Shown piece after piece: positions 55,960-64,000 of a stretch of 64,000 nucleotides of DNA. How positions within the stretch are numbered: the stretch's first letter is position 1; each line of letters begins with the position of its first letter. The stretch spans positions 1 through 64,000 of the forward strand of contig NZ_JAECZB010000002.1 of NCBI RefSeq assembly GCF_016056295.1. The letters are read 5' to 3'. This stretch comes from Atlanticothrix silvestris CENA357 (GTDB lineage Bacteria; Cyanobacteriota; Cyanobacteriia; Cyanobacteriales; Nostocaceae). The notes under the pieces were generated by a model. That model was not told the DNA's origin. It worked only from the letters and a program-made list of their open reading frames with translations, and searched no databases. The translations under genes and the position numbers were made by a program.

Positions 55960-57441
55960 TTATGATTTTTCTGCTACTTTTAATTTCACGCTTTTAGCTA
56001 AATCAACAATTTCTGCTAACAAACTGGGTGATATTAACGAAATAGCCAAAACATAAGTCAAAATACCAAGCAAAACTAAAATTGCTGTTAGCAATCGTAT
56101 GTCGATTAATTGTATTGCTAAATATTTTATTGATAACATTGTTGCAACCATTATTACAGAAGCTATTAAAGGAACTACATACAAATTTAGATATTTAATT
56201 ATATTAATATTAACTAGTTTATTAATAGCTAGTAAAGAAATAGGTGAAAGCAAGTAGCTACGAATTACATAAAAAGATGCAACAGCTACAATACCCCATT
56301 GGACTACTAAAGCAAAACCTATGACATTAGTAACTGTATTTATCACATGTATCCCTAGCCTCCAAGAAGGCTTGCCTAATGCCGTGAGTACAGAACTGTT
56401 ATAGAAAATAATTAGGTGAATAGGACCTATCAACGATAGAATTTGCATTACTGGAACGCTTTGATTCCATTGATCACCGAATAAAATTTTTACTAATTCG
56501 GGTGCCAAGACTGGTACAATAATAAACATAGGAAAAGCAATGAGTCCAGCAAACTGAGTTGCTTTATAAAAAGCTTTTATTAATCGTTCTGGCTCTGCCT
56601 GCAATCTAGAAAATATTGGTATAGTAACCTTGGTTGTGGTGCTGATTAAAACTTCTGTCATTACTAACAATATCCGGTAAGCAACAGAGTAATAACCCAA
56701 CGCAATTGGTCCAAGAAAGTAACCAATCAATAAGTCATCTGATCGTCGATTAAAAAAATTGAGTATATTGAATCCAGACACATGAATTCCAAAAGAAAAA
56801 AGTTCTTTGGCATGTATAGTTGAAAATCTTAATCCTGGTCGCCAATTACTAACTCGCCACAAAACTAAAACTTGAACAAAACTATTGGATAGTTGTTGAC
56901 CCACTATACTCCAAACGCCAAAGTTTAGAAAAGCCATAACTACACCAACTGTGCCTCCAACTAATACTGCTATTAATGAACGTATAGCTAAACTTTTGAA
57001 AGCAAACTGACGCTGAAGAATTGCTTGCTGTACACTGTTCAAACCACTGAAGATGAAGCCTATTGATAAGCAGCGAATAATGGGTACTAATTGTGGTTGA
57101 TGAAATAAATCAGCAGCTAATCCAGCACAAGCTACACTGGATACAGTTAAGATTAAACTAATTCCTAAGGTTATCCAGAATGCGGTATCTAAGTGTTCTG
57201 CGTCTAGTTTTTGACGTTGGACAATTGCTGTCGAAAACCCTTGATCTAAAAAAACCTGCAAAAAAGCTAAAAATACGCTAGACAGCGCAACCAAGCCAAA
57301 AGCTTCAGGTCCTAATAAACGAGCAAGTATAAAGAAAACACCTAAGGAAATGACTTGACGACCCCAGCTGTCAAGTGCAGACCAAATTAAACCTTTAACA
57401 GTCTTTTGTTGTAAGCTTGATGGTTTTTTCGGTGATTCCAT
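55960..57441 (-). CDS. Wzx-type polysaccharide flippase
   Basis: A 493-residue membrane protein of the MOP superfamily (WzxC-like), with about 14 helices, that turns lipid-linked repeat units across the plasma membrane. The N-terminus KGLIWSALDSWGRQVISLGVF and FLDQGFSTAIVQRQKLDAEH are standard for these transporters. It lies in the middle of the cluster and implies a Wzx/Wzy-dependent route. The intergenic stretch on its left (55802-55959) shows nothing clear. Confidence 0.9.
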   Translation of the reverse strand: MESPKKPSSLQQKTVKGLIWSALDSWGRQVISLGVFFILARLLGPEAFGLVALSSVFLAFLQVFLDQGFSTAIVQRQKLDAEHLDTAFWITLGISLILTVSSVACAGLAADLFHQPQLVPIIRCLSIGFIFSGLNSVQQAILQRQFAFKSLAIRSLIAVLVGGTVGVVMAFLNFGVWSIVGQQLSNSFVQVLVLWRVSNWRPGLRFSTIHAKELFSFGIHVSGFNILNFFNRRSDDLLIGYFLGPIALGYYSVAYRILLVMTEVLISTTTKVTIPIFSRLQAEPERLIKAFYKATQFAGLIAFPMFIIVPVLAPELVKILFGDQWNQSVPVMQILSLIGPIHLIIFYNSSVLTALGKPSWRLGIHVINTVTNVIGFALVVQWGIVAVASFYVIRSYLLSPISLLAINKLVNINIIKYLNLYVVPLIASVIMVATMLSIKYLAIQLIDIRLLTAILVLLGILTYVLAISLISPSLLAEIVDLAKSVKLKVAEKS

Positions 57442-57516
57442 GTTTAAGAAATAATGTTTAATACTTACTCAAAAGAGAGTTACTCTAACCTAAAATTAGG
57501 TTATGAATACCATGAT

Positions 57517-58251
57517 CTATGATTTAGTACACAAGAAAATATCTTCATTTTCCCTAAGCCTCATCTTTTCTATTTCCTCTTTACTGACAATGTCTTTTAC
57601 TTCAATACGTTTTACATTAAATCCAGTATCAATTAGACGTTGCTCATAATCTTGACCGTAAACTCTAACGTGATCCGGTTGACCAAATGCTTTTGTTCGT
57701 TCTTTAGGATCTGTAATTGATGGATCTTCATATGTAGTTGGCGCATTTTTATTGAGTGGAACTTGTAATACAGCCCAGCCTTGATCTTTTAAGACTCTAT
57801 GAAACTCACTCATTGCTTTTCTATCATCTAAAACATGCTCAAGAACATGGCTACAATAAATTACATCAAAACTTTTATCTGGATATTGGATATTGGTTAT
57901 ATCCATCTTCACCATAGCTGAAGGTTTAAAAAGATCGGCAGTCAAATAGTCTATATTCTGCATTTGATTTAAACGACGCTGGAAACAATATTCTGGTGCT
58001 ATGTGAAGCATTACTTTTTTATTTGAGTCAAAAAGATTAGTAAATTTTTCAAAAAACGTCCAAATTAGCCGATGTCGCTCTAAAGTTCGGCAAACTGGAC
58101 ACATTATATCCGGTCTATGATTAACGCCTGCTGTCTTAAAAACTCGCACATTACTCTGACAAACTGGGCAAAAACGCGCATTTCCATAAAACCAAACTTG
58201 TAACAAGGGTTTTACAAGTTCGTAGATAAAAAATTTAGTGTTTGGATTCAT
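57517..58251 (-). CDS. SAM-dependent methyltransferase with zinc-ribbon-like start
   Basis: A 244-residue methyltransferase. Residues ~28-53 carry CPVC and a second CPVC 22 residues later, a zinc-ribbon-like pair. The SAM domain has KVMLHIAPEYCFQRRL and then FDVIYCSHVLEHVLDDRKAM and FHRVLKDQGWAVLQVP. Genes of this kind in polysaccharide clusters methylate sugars or their precursors. A broken copy of its C-terminus lies at 60104-60322. Confidence 0.87.
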   Translation of the reverse strand: MNPNTKFFIYELVKPLLQVWFYGNARFCPVCQSNVRVFKTAGVNHRPDIMCPVCRTLERHRLIWTFFEKFTNLFDSNKKVMLHIAPEYCFQRRLNQMQNIDYLTADLFKPSAMVKMDITNIQYPDKSFDVIYCSHVLEHVLDDRKAMSEFHRVLKDQGWAVLQVPLNKNAPTTYEDPSITDPKERTKAFGQPDHVRVYGQDYEQRLIDTGFNVKRIEVKDIVSKEEIEKMRLRENEDIFLCTKS

Positions 58252-58518
58252 ACTTGCTCACCCAAATTGGCAAAGTGCAGAATTGTTAATTTGTTTGATA
58301 AATAAATTGAAAGCACTCATAACTAAAGATCAAAGCATCAAACTGTACAAATCTGCAATATCAAGTGTTGAAAATTTAAGACCTACTAGTGGAGTCTTTC
58401 TCTCTTAAAATTGTTTCCATCAATCAAAGAAATGCAAGTTAGTATTTTTGGATATGAGGATATAAAAAACAAAAATTTCTATCCCATCTCACCGCAAATT
58501 ACTATTATGTAAAGTATT

Positions 58519-59316
58519 TCAGTCCCCAGTACCGTTAAGGAAGACCCCCGCAAGGCGACTGGATGATAAAAGTTGTTTAGTTGCCAACCATATAAACGGT
58601 GGAATCGTTGTAGCATAACGATGCCAGAGGCGGCGCGGTTCTTGAATCCACCGATAAAGCCACTCCATTCCTAAGTCTCTAATTACTTGTGGGGCACGCT
58701 TTTTAATACCGGCGTAAACGGGGAAAACTCCGCCCAATCCAATCATGACTGCATGAATTTTACCCTTATGCTGAGCCATCCAATTTTCTTGTTTTGGACA
58801 CCCTAAAGATACTAGTACAATGCCAGCACCACTGGAGTTAATTTTATTAATCAAAGCTTCGTCTTCAATTTCAGTTAGAGGACGAAATGGCAAAGGTTCC
58901 ATTGCTGCTATTTTCAGCTGGGGAAATTCCTGCTCTAATCTTTTTCGCATTCTAGAAAGAATTTCTGTTTGTGAACCAACACAGAAAATACTTAAATCTT
59001 GTGCTTGGGCTTGCTGGCATAAGGCCAGGAAAATATCCATTCCTGCTACACGATCTTGATAACGCGCTCCCATTCGTCGCATCATCCAAACCAGAGGCAT
59101 CCCATCAGGAGTTACTATATCTGCGCTTTGTAATACGCTACCAAAATCTGGATTCCAGTGAGCTTCCATGAGCATGTGTACATTAGCTACACATACAGTT
59201 TTGCTTGCACGTGCGATCGCCCACTTCATTATTGCTTGTATCTGATCCTCAAAACGTAAGGCAGTAATAGGAAAATCAAGCACCTTTTGAGCAGGCAGAA
59301 ACACTCCTCCTACCAT
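58519..59316 (-). CDS. WecG/TagA/CpsF-family glycosyltransferase
   Basis: A 265-residue GT26 enzyme. WecG/TagA enzymes add ManNAc or ManNAcA to the lipid-linked first sugar. The signatures are VANVHMLMEAHWNPDF, DIVTPDGMPLVWMMRRMG, VSLGCPKQENWMAQHKG and GLGGVFPVYAGIKKRAPQ. The Asp in TPDGMP is catalytic in TagA. It is the first gene of the cluster, so its promoter probably drives it from the gap at 59317. Confidence 0.92.
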   Translation of the reverse strand: MVGGVFLPAQKVLDFPITALRFEDQIQAIMKWAIARASKTVCVANVHMLMEAHWNPDFGSVLQSADIVTPDGMPLVWMMRRMGARYQDRVAGMDIFLALCQQAQAQDLSIFCVGSQTEILSRMRKRLEQEFPQLKIAAMEPLPFRPLTEIEDEALINKINSSGAGIVLVSLGCPKQENWMAQHKGKIHAVMIGLGGVFPVYAGIKKRAPQVIRDLGMEWLYRWIQEPRRLWHRYATTIPPFIWLATKQLLSSSRLAGVFLNGTGD

Positions 59317-59858
59317 AAATCACCCCTCATATCAAAGACAAAAATCCACGGATTATCTAGGGAATTTTCAACACTTAAAAAATCAAGCAGTATGAATCCT
59401 GATTTTTTTAAGTACGTTTAGCGCTTTGAAATTTGAACACACATAGATAGACAATATCATTACTCTAAGTAATTTTTTTTATTTTCCTGAAGTCACTTAG
59501 GATTATCTATAACCGTATATTATTTTACTGGTTGGGCTAACTGTTTTTACACTCTTAATGACAAAGTTTATATTTACTTCATAATTTATTTAGGTTTTAT
59601 TTATACAAACATTACAACTTCGTGAAGTATCTTTACGAGATAATTCCTTCTACAGCCACATAATCCTGAATTACAACGAAATTTAAAATAATTAATTGAT
59701 TGATTGAATTTCTATATGAAGAAATGAATAATTAAAAATTTTGTTTGATTTGAAATATATGTTTTCAGAGGCATAAAAATAACATTTTCTTATAAATATG
59801 AAAATGTTATTTAAATAACTTTTAATTTTACTGCTATGTGTATATTTGGTTGTCCTTA

Positions 59859-60068
59859 TCAATGTAACGCCCAAAAAGAAAGGGGAAGAATAACAATCTT
59901 CCCCTTGTCTATTACTTCACTTGTGCTGTTCTCTGCTTTATTGCTTTCTTTTAGTCTCTGTCGCAACATTTGCCTTTGTTTTTTGAGTTGTCTTTTTCTT
60001 GCCGAACCACCTTTGCCTTTATCATTTCTCCCTTCTCGGCGGGGAGATTCCCATCTTTTTAGCTGCAT
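59859..60068 (-). CDS. Possible small basic protein (69 aa), doubtful
   Basis: A 69-residue ORF rich in Arg and Lys (SARKRQLKKQRQMLRQRLKE). There is no ribosome binding site. Its last codons run through a good hairpin with a T run, which argues against the predicted end. It could be a genuine small nucleic-acid-binding protein or an ORF remnant. I report it only because the first ~50 residues look coherent. Confidence 0.25.
   Translation of the reverse strand: MQLKRWESPRREGRNDKGKGGSARKRQLKKQRQMLRQRLKESNKAENSTSEVIDKGKIVILPLSFWALH
59880..59906 (-). terminator. Hairpin terminator on the minus strand
   Basis: A 10-bp stem (AAGGGGAAGA at 59880-59889 with TCTTCCCCTT at 59897-59906), loop of 7. 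Read on the minus strand it is followed by TTCTTTTTG, a T-rich run. It would stop transcripts coming leftwards from the methyltransferase remnant before the polysaccharide cluster. Confidence 0.6.
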
Positions 60069-60103
60069 AATTTTGTATGTTTTAAGTAAAAAATCTGCTG
60101 ACT

Positions 60104-60322
60104 CTATGATTTCGTACAGAAGAAAATATCTTCAGTCGCGGAAATTCTCATCTTTTCTACTTCCTCTGGACTTGCAAATTCCAGGGCTTTGATACGTTTG
60201 ACGTTAAAGCCTGCATCAATTAGACGTTGCCCATAATCTTGTTTCCCATACCATCTAACATGATCGGTCTGACCAAACGCTTTTTGCCGTTCCATCTGAT
60301 CTGTAATTGATGTATCTTTTTA
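60104..60322 (-). pseudogene. C-terminal fragment of a duplicated methyltransferase
   Basis: About 70 codons match the end of the methyltransferase at 57517-58251. Here DTSITDQMERQKAFGQTDHV corresponds to DPSITDPKERTKAFGQPDHV there, and both end in a short motif ending CTKS. The SAM-binding part is absent. The sequences have drifted, so the duplication is not recent. It is a remnant of a paralogue at the leading edge of the cluster. Confidence 0.82.
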
Positions 60323-60574
60323 ACTAGTGTTAAAATACCTCGACAAAAGTAAAGTAACTAAAAATATGATAAATATCCTCTATCTAAAGGTAGAGAAATA
60401 TCTTACTTCAGGTTGTTAAATTTATTCACCTAGAAAATGTTTGGCTATGGTTGGGAGATTAGCCACGTCTCAGTGATTGATTTTTAAGTCTTAATCTTAA
60501 TCTTCTGACTTCACTGTTAAATCTAGATGGTTTTCTGATTGAAAAGTATTACTCAAACTAATGTCTTTAATAAG

Positions 60575-60658
60575 TGGGCAGGAGGAGAATCGAACTCCTA
60601 TGACCGCAAGGTCGCCACATTTTGAGTGTGGTGCGTCTACCAGTTTCGCCACCCGCCC
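60575..60658 (-). tRNA. tRNA-Leu (anticodon CAA)
   Basis: An 84-nt class II tRNA. Acceptor GGGCGGG pairs with CCTGCCC (one G-T), the anticodon stem CCACA/TGTGG encloses loop CTCAAAA with anticodon CAA, the long variable arm CGACCTTGCGGTCA is typical of leucine, and the T arm holds GTTCGATTC. CCA is not encoded. It reads UUG codons. Confidence 0.96.
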
Positions 60659-60775
60659 TTGGATGCAACTTTACTATTATAACTGTATTTAGTGATTTTG
60701 CAACAATCATTAAAATTTAATCTAAAATTTTTGGGGCAAATGAATGGTTTTAAGGAATTATTGTTTACTTAATCT

Positions 60776-61894
60776 CTAGATATTGACTGATTTTACCAAA
60801 CTGAAGTCAATATCTTGTAACTGGGTACAGCCACTAAGGGACATGGCCACATTTAGCTCGTCTTGTAATAAAGAGATGATATGAGATACACCGACTTGTC
60901 CTCCTACCGCTAGCCCCCATAAAACAGGTCGCCCAATCAGTACTGCTTTAGCTCCTATTGCTAAAGCTTTGAGAATATCAGTACCTCGGCGGATACCGCC
61001 ATCCATTAACACTTCTATTCTACTGTCTACCGCTGCTACTATCTCAGCTAGGGCATCTAAAGATGCGATCGCACTATCAAGTTGTCTACCACCATGATTG
61101 GAAACAACAATTGCTTTGGCTCCATACTCCACAGCATGCAAGGCATCATCTCCTCGTAAAATTCCTTTGAGTACCAAAGGCAATGGGCATATAGACTGCA
61201 ACCATTCTAAGTCACGCCAAGTAACTGCTGGGTTAAGTTGCTGGGCAAAATAAGTAAATAACCCAGATTCACCTTGCTCATGGGAAATATCTAGCTTTGA
61301 GATAGTTGCAATATTAGCCAAATGCAAACCTGGCGGTAAGGCAAATTCGTTACGTTTATCTCTCTCCCGCTGTCCCAATACAGGAGCATCTACAGTTAAG
61401 CAAAGGGCTTTGTAACCTGCGGCGTAAGCTCTTTCTACTAAGGTACGAGTCAACCCTCGATCTTTGTGGATATATAGTTGGAACCATTGCACTGCATTAC
61501 TTTGGTGAGCTACAGATGCAACTTCTTCTATGCTTTTAGTAGCCATTGTACTCAATATCATACCCACACCTGCTAATGCGGCAGCTTGTGCTGTGGCAAC
61601 TTCTCCTTGTGGATGAGCCAGACATTGAAAAGCCATCGGTGCAATTAACAATGGTAGTTGCAGAGGTTGTCCTAAAATTGAGGTAGTGAGATTGCGATCG
61701 CTCACATCTACTAGCATCCTAGGCCGCAGTTTGACACGTTCAAAGGCAGCACGATTATCCCGTAGGGTGACTTCATCCCAAGCACCGCTGCTGTAGTAAT
61801 CAACGGCCATCTGAGACAAGTGCTTTTTTGCTAGCTGTTCGTACTCAAATAAGTTAATCGGTTGGAAGTGATTTTTTGGTGAGAAATCTGTCAT
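60776..61894 (-). CDS. FMN-dependent alpha-hydroxy-acid oxidase
   Basis: A 372-residue FMN enzyme of the lactate/glycolate oxidase family. It oxidises an L-2-hydroxy acid and passes electrons to oxygen, making H2O2. Key segments are YYSSGAWDEVTLRDN (substrate Tyr), APMAFQCLAHPQGEV, QLYIHKDRG, LTVDAPVLGQRERDKRN, VSNHGGRQLDS with the catalytic His-Arg pair, and DGGIRRGTDILKALA for FMN phosphate. Nostoc relatives prefer L-lactate and help remove oxygen; substrate choice cannot be read here. It is a single gene next to tRNA-Leu. Confidence 0.92.
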   Translation of the reverse strand: MTDFSPKNHFQPINLFEYEQLAKKHLSQMAVDYYSSGAWDEVTLRDNRAAFERVKLRPRMLVDVSDRNLTTSILGQPLQLPLLIAPMAFQCLAHPQGEVATAQAAALAGVGMILSTMATKSIEEVASVAHQSNAVQWFQLYIHKDRGLTRTLVERAYAAGYKALCLTVDAPVLGQRERDKRNEFALPPGLHLANIATISKLDISHEQGESGLFTYFAQQLNPAVTWRDLEWLQSICPLPLVLKGILRGDDALHAVEYGAKAIVVSNHGGRQLDSAIASLDALAEIVAAVDSRIEVLMDGGIRRGTDILKALAIGAKAVLIGRPVLWGLAVGGQVGVSHIISLLQDELNVAMSLSGCTQLQDIDFSLVKSVNI

Positions 61895-61924
61895 AGTCGC
61901 AGTCTATCGTATTAAACCATCAAA

Positions 61925-62170
61925 TTAATTGGTAGTTATAAAATGGCAATGCACACTTGGTATTTTACTGGCTAACTTGCGTTGCCGTTGCGATCGCCAA
62001 CTTAGACCCATAGCACCTGCGGTTAAAGAAGACCACAAAGTCGTAGATTCAGGTACAGACTTGAGATTAGTTAAACCATTATTAGAACTAGCCCAACCAT
62101 ACTGTAGATGGTCTACTTCCCAGTCTATTTTCTGAATCATAAATTTGTATTCTTTTTCTCTAAGAGACAC
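61925..62170 (-). pseudogene. Decayed PEP-CTERM-like tail
   Basis: An ORF of 81 codons whose middle reads VPESTTLWSSLTAGAMGL followed by SWRSQRQRK. That is the outline of a PEP-CTERM sorting tail (VPEPST, hydrophobic stretch, Arg/Lys), with PEP changed to PES. The region before it lacks a signal peptide and a domain. It looks like the surviving end of a larger secreted protein, read into unrelated sequence. Confidence 0.4.
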
Positions 62171-62299
62171 TACACGTAGCTTATTTCTCCATAGGCGTGT
62201 GCGTCTACACAGATTGTTGAATCACGCAATCTTGATATCCAACCCCTAAGCGTTGAATCAACTGTGTAACAATTGAGCCTACTTAAAGGTAGCCTAGTA

Positions 62300-63001
62300 A
62301 TGACAAAGGAAACCTTGAGGCGTGAGTTTATGACAATTGCCGTTCAATCCCCCTATAGCAGCGAACAAGTTGCTGCTTGGTTACGTGGACTGCTTACTGT
62401 TGCTTGGGCAGATGGTAACTTTGATGCCCAAGAACAGCAATCAATTGCTAGTATCACAAAGGATGAATTAGCTCCCAGTATTCAATGGGATTCGCTAGAG
62501 GTAATTACACCGGAAGAATTAGCCGCCATGTTGGGTAAAGGCACACCAGCAGCGGCCAATTTTTTACGTACAGCAATAATGGTAGCGATCGCAGATGGTA
62601 CATATTCTGCCAGTGAAGATCAAGTTCTGCACCAATTGTGCCAAGCCTTAGAACAGCCAGAAACCTTACTAGAGTCTCTGCGTCATACCCTAGAACATCC
62701 AGAACAAATTACTGCCACAAACGATCTGACAAAGTGTCAAATCGATCAAGCACTCGACCCTCTACGCAACTGGCTGGATGGGTTGGATATTCAAGATCCC
62801 AGAGTTGCCCGTTTTTTATGTAAAATGATCCCTGCTCAGTGCCCCTTTGAACGGGATGTCACTTTGTTTGGACGCAAAATTGTTCACATTCCGCCCATGT
62901 GTAAGCTCAACCCTTTATATGAGCAACTTGTAGGGTTACGTTTTCGTGCTTTATCTTATTTAGCAGATGAATGTGGTGAAGATGTTTCAGCATATATTTA
63001 G
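62300..63001 (+). CDS. TerB-like / Mo-nitrogenase C-terminal domain protein
   Basis: A 233-residue soluble protein with the ATG at 62300; a TTG 27 bases upstream or an ATG 30 bases downstream could also be used. Residues ~10-120 are a TerB-like helical domain (LLTVAWADGNFDAQEQQSI and VAIADGTYSASEDQVLHQL, each with an acidic DGxxxxxE loop). The last ~80 residues (DPRVARFLCKMIPAQCPFERD, GRKIVHIPPMCKLNPLYEQL) match the Mo-dependent nitrogenase C-terminal family. The function is not known; three Cys in CKM..CPF and PPMC could bind metal. Despite the name, it is not nitrogenase. Confidence 0.82.
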   Translation: MTKETLRREFMTIAVQSPYSSEQVAAWLRGLLTVAWADGNFDAQEQQSIASITKDELAPSIQWDSLEVITPEELAAMLGKGTPAAANFLRTAIMVAIADGTYSASEDQVLHQLCQALEQPETLLESLRHTLEHPEQITATNDLTKCQIDQALDPLRNWLDGLDIQDPRVARFLCKMIPAQCPFERDVTLFGRKIVHIPPMCKLNPLYEQLVGLRFRALSYLADECGEDVSAYI

Positions 63002-63041
63002 TTATTAGGCCAGAGCCAACAGTCAATAGTTAATAATAAAA

Positions 63042-63066
63042 AAGCGGTCACACAACCCGATCGCTT
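63042..63066 (+). terminator. Weak hairpin after the TerB-like gene
   Basis: AAGCGGTC (63042-63049) can pair with GATCGCTT (63059-63066), with one G-T pair, around a 9-base loop. No long T run follows, so it is a weak terminator candidate. Confidence 0.35.
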
Positions 63067-63142
63067 CTAAACTGGTAAACAGAAGTAAGTTAAGCTCATC
63101 AGCATTTAAGTTGCATATCTAATTGTGTAGACCCTTAACTAT

Positions 63143-63163
63143 CTATTGACTATTGACTATTGA
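63143..63163. repeat. Heptamer repeat before obg
   Basis: Three exact copies of CTATTGA lie 7 bases before the obg ATG. They occupy the place where a ribosome binding site would be, and none is visible. Confidence 0.75.
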
Positions 63164-63170
63164 CTAAACC

Positions 63171-64000
63171 ATGCAATTTATTGATCAAGCAGAAATTGAA
63201 GTTGAAGCCGGCAAAGGTGGCGACGGTATTGTTGCCTTCCGGCGGGAGAAGTACGTACCTGCTGGTGGCCCTTCTGGTGGTAATGGAGGACGAGGCGGTT
63301 CAGTGATTTTTGTCGCCGAGGAAAATTTGCAAACATTGCTAGACTTCAGATACAAACATCTTTTTAAAGCAGATAATGGCGGTCGTGGTGGGCCGAATAA
63401 CTGCACTGGGGCAAATGGTAAAGATTTGATCATTGAAGTTCCTTGCGGTACGACTATTTATGATGCTGAAACTGGTGAACTACTCGGTGATTTAATTAAA
63501 TCTGGAGAAAGATTGCGTATTGCCGCAGGCGGTAAAGGCGGATTAGGTAATCAGCATTTTTTAAGTAACCGTAACCGCGCCCCAGAATATGCCCTCCCAG
63601 GATTAGATGGCGAAAGAAAACTGCTACGTTTAGAGTTGAAGCTGTTGGCAGAAGTGGGGATTATTGGCTTACCAAATGCCGGAAAGTCTACCTTGATTTC
63701 ATCTTTATCTGCCGCACGCCCTAAAGTTGCCGACTATCCCTTTACTACCCTGATCCCGAATTTAGGTGTAGTCAAGAAACCCACTGGTGATGGTACAGTT
63801 TTCGCTGATATTCCCGGATTAATTGAGGGTGCTTCCCAAGGGGTGGGTTTAGGACACGATTTCTTGCGCCATATTGAGCGTACCAGGGTACTGCTACACC
63901 TGATTGATGCAACTAGCGATGATGTAGTTAGAGATTACAATACAATTCAGCAAGAATTACAAGCTTATGGACGGGGTTTAGCAGAGCGATCGCAAATTTT
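63171..64000 (+). CDS. obg: GTPase Obg (CgtA), 3' end beyond the window
   Basis: An essential GTPase linked to 50S ribosome assembly and stress response. The visible 276 codons begin [20 protein letters not shown]. The glycine-rich Obg domain ([26 protein letters not shown]) fills ~1-158. The G domain follows with GLPNAGKST (G1), ADYPFTT (G2) and [10 protein letters not shown] (G3). The frame stays open to the last base of the window, so the gene is cut by the window edge only. Confidence 0.96.
   Translation, partial: MQFIDQAEIEVEAGKGGDGIVAFRREKYVPAGGPSGGNGGRGGSVIFVAEENLQTLLDFRYKHLFKADNGGRGGPNNCTGANGKDLIIEVPCGTTIYDAETGELLGDLIKSGERLRIAAGGKGGLGNQHFLSNRNRAPEYALPGLDGERKLLRLELKLLAEVGIIGLPNAGKSTLISSLSAARPKVADYPFTTLIPNLGVVKKPTGDGTVFADIPGLIEGASQGVGLGHDFLRHIERTRVLLHLIDATSDDVVRDYNTIQQELQAYGRGLAERSQI

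Larger units (their letters stand above)
59317..60103. other. AT-rich leader gap of the polysaccharide cluster
   Basis: A 787-base gap, strongly AT-rich from 59440 to 59830. The cluster promoter should be near 59320-59450. It also holds a possible small ORF and a terminator-like hairpin, listed separately. Otherwise I see nothing. Confidence 0.5.

Noticed and set aside
63185-63433. 82-residue Pro-rich minus-strand ORF
   Set aside because: It is the complement of the glycine-rich Obg domain.

Overview
The window comes from a filamentous, probably heterocyst-forming cyanobacterium of the Nostoc/Anabaena type. The palindrome GCGATCGC (HIP1) is scattered through most genes. Heptanucleotide tandem repeats of the ACTGACC type sit in several intergenic gaps. 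The gene set is typical of that group: SbtA/SbtB, the Urt urea transporter, a DUF1517 protein, a CYP120-like P450, a lactate-oxidase-like flavoenzyme, a Mo-nitrogenase C-terminal-domain protein, PEP-CTERM proteins and RTX nucleases.

Layout. 1-4.7 kb: a gene-poor stretch, a DUF1517 protein, cobU and two hypothetical proteins. 5.0-7.5 kb: two GT2 glycosyltransferases and a WcaF-like acetyltransferase, a small polysaccharide operon. 7.7-10.0 kb: a tiny exported peptide, a pentapeptide-repeat/TPR protein, tenA broken by an in-frame TAG, and an internally deleted ISAzo13-like element with intact ends. 10.2-14.9 kb: a tandem pair of secreted proteins (one with PEP-CTERM, one without), modA and ilvD. 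15.1-21.5 kb: a remnant ORF carrying a MITE, a 1240-residue RTX extracellular nuclease, a P450 gene broken by an in-frame TAA, and a membrane protein. 21.5-28.8 kb: urtABCDE behind an NtcA-type promoter, interrupted between urtD and urtE by an AT-rich, frameshifted DNA methyltransferase and a 118-residue companion. 28.8-33.5 kb: an FAD oxidoreductase, mtnP, and a GC-richer sbtA-sbtB cassette with its own hairpin, strong ribosome binding sites and terminator. 33.5-40.6 kb: a DUF2079 membrane protein, an Omp85 outer-membrane assembly protein, a RelE-type toxin-antitoxin pair, a kinase-fold protein and an LpxB-related protein. 40.7-46.0 kb: two-component signalling genes and a decayed histidine kinase. 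46.4-59.3 kb: a single-strand exopolysaccharide cluster (Wzy, Wzx, WecG/TagA enzyme, five glycosyltransferases, pyruvyl transferase, a MurB-like protein and a methyltransferase) with remnants of its own gene types at both ends. 60.1-64.0 kb: tRNA-Leu(CAA), an alpha-hydroxy-acid oxidase, a TerB/Mo-nitro_C protein and the start of obg.

How it fits together. Three themes stand out: nutrient uptake (urea under nitrogen control, bicarbonate, molybdate), building and exporting cell-surface polysaccharide and proteins, and gene decay with mobile DNA. The decay is visible directly: two lone nonsense codons, one single-base frameshift, several deletion remnants, two MITE copies with flanking direct repeats, and one IS derivative with a 5-bp target duplication. 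The points I would check first are the restriction-modification-like insert inside the urt operon, the foreign-looking sbtAB cassette with a heptapeptide-repeat loop in SbtA, and the MurB-like protein beside the pyruvyl transferase in the polysaccharide cluster. No homology search was possible, so all family names come from motifs and recall.
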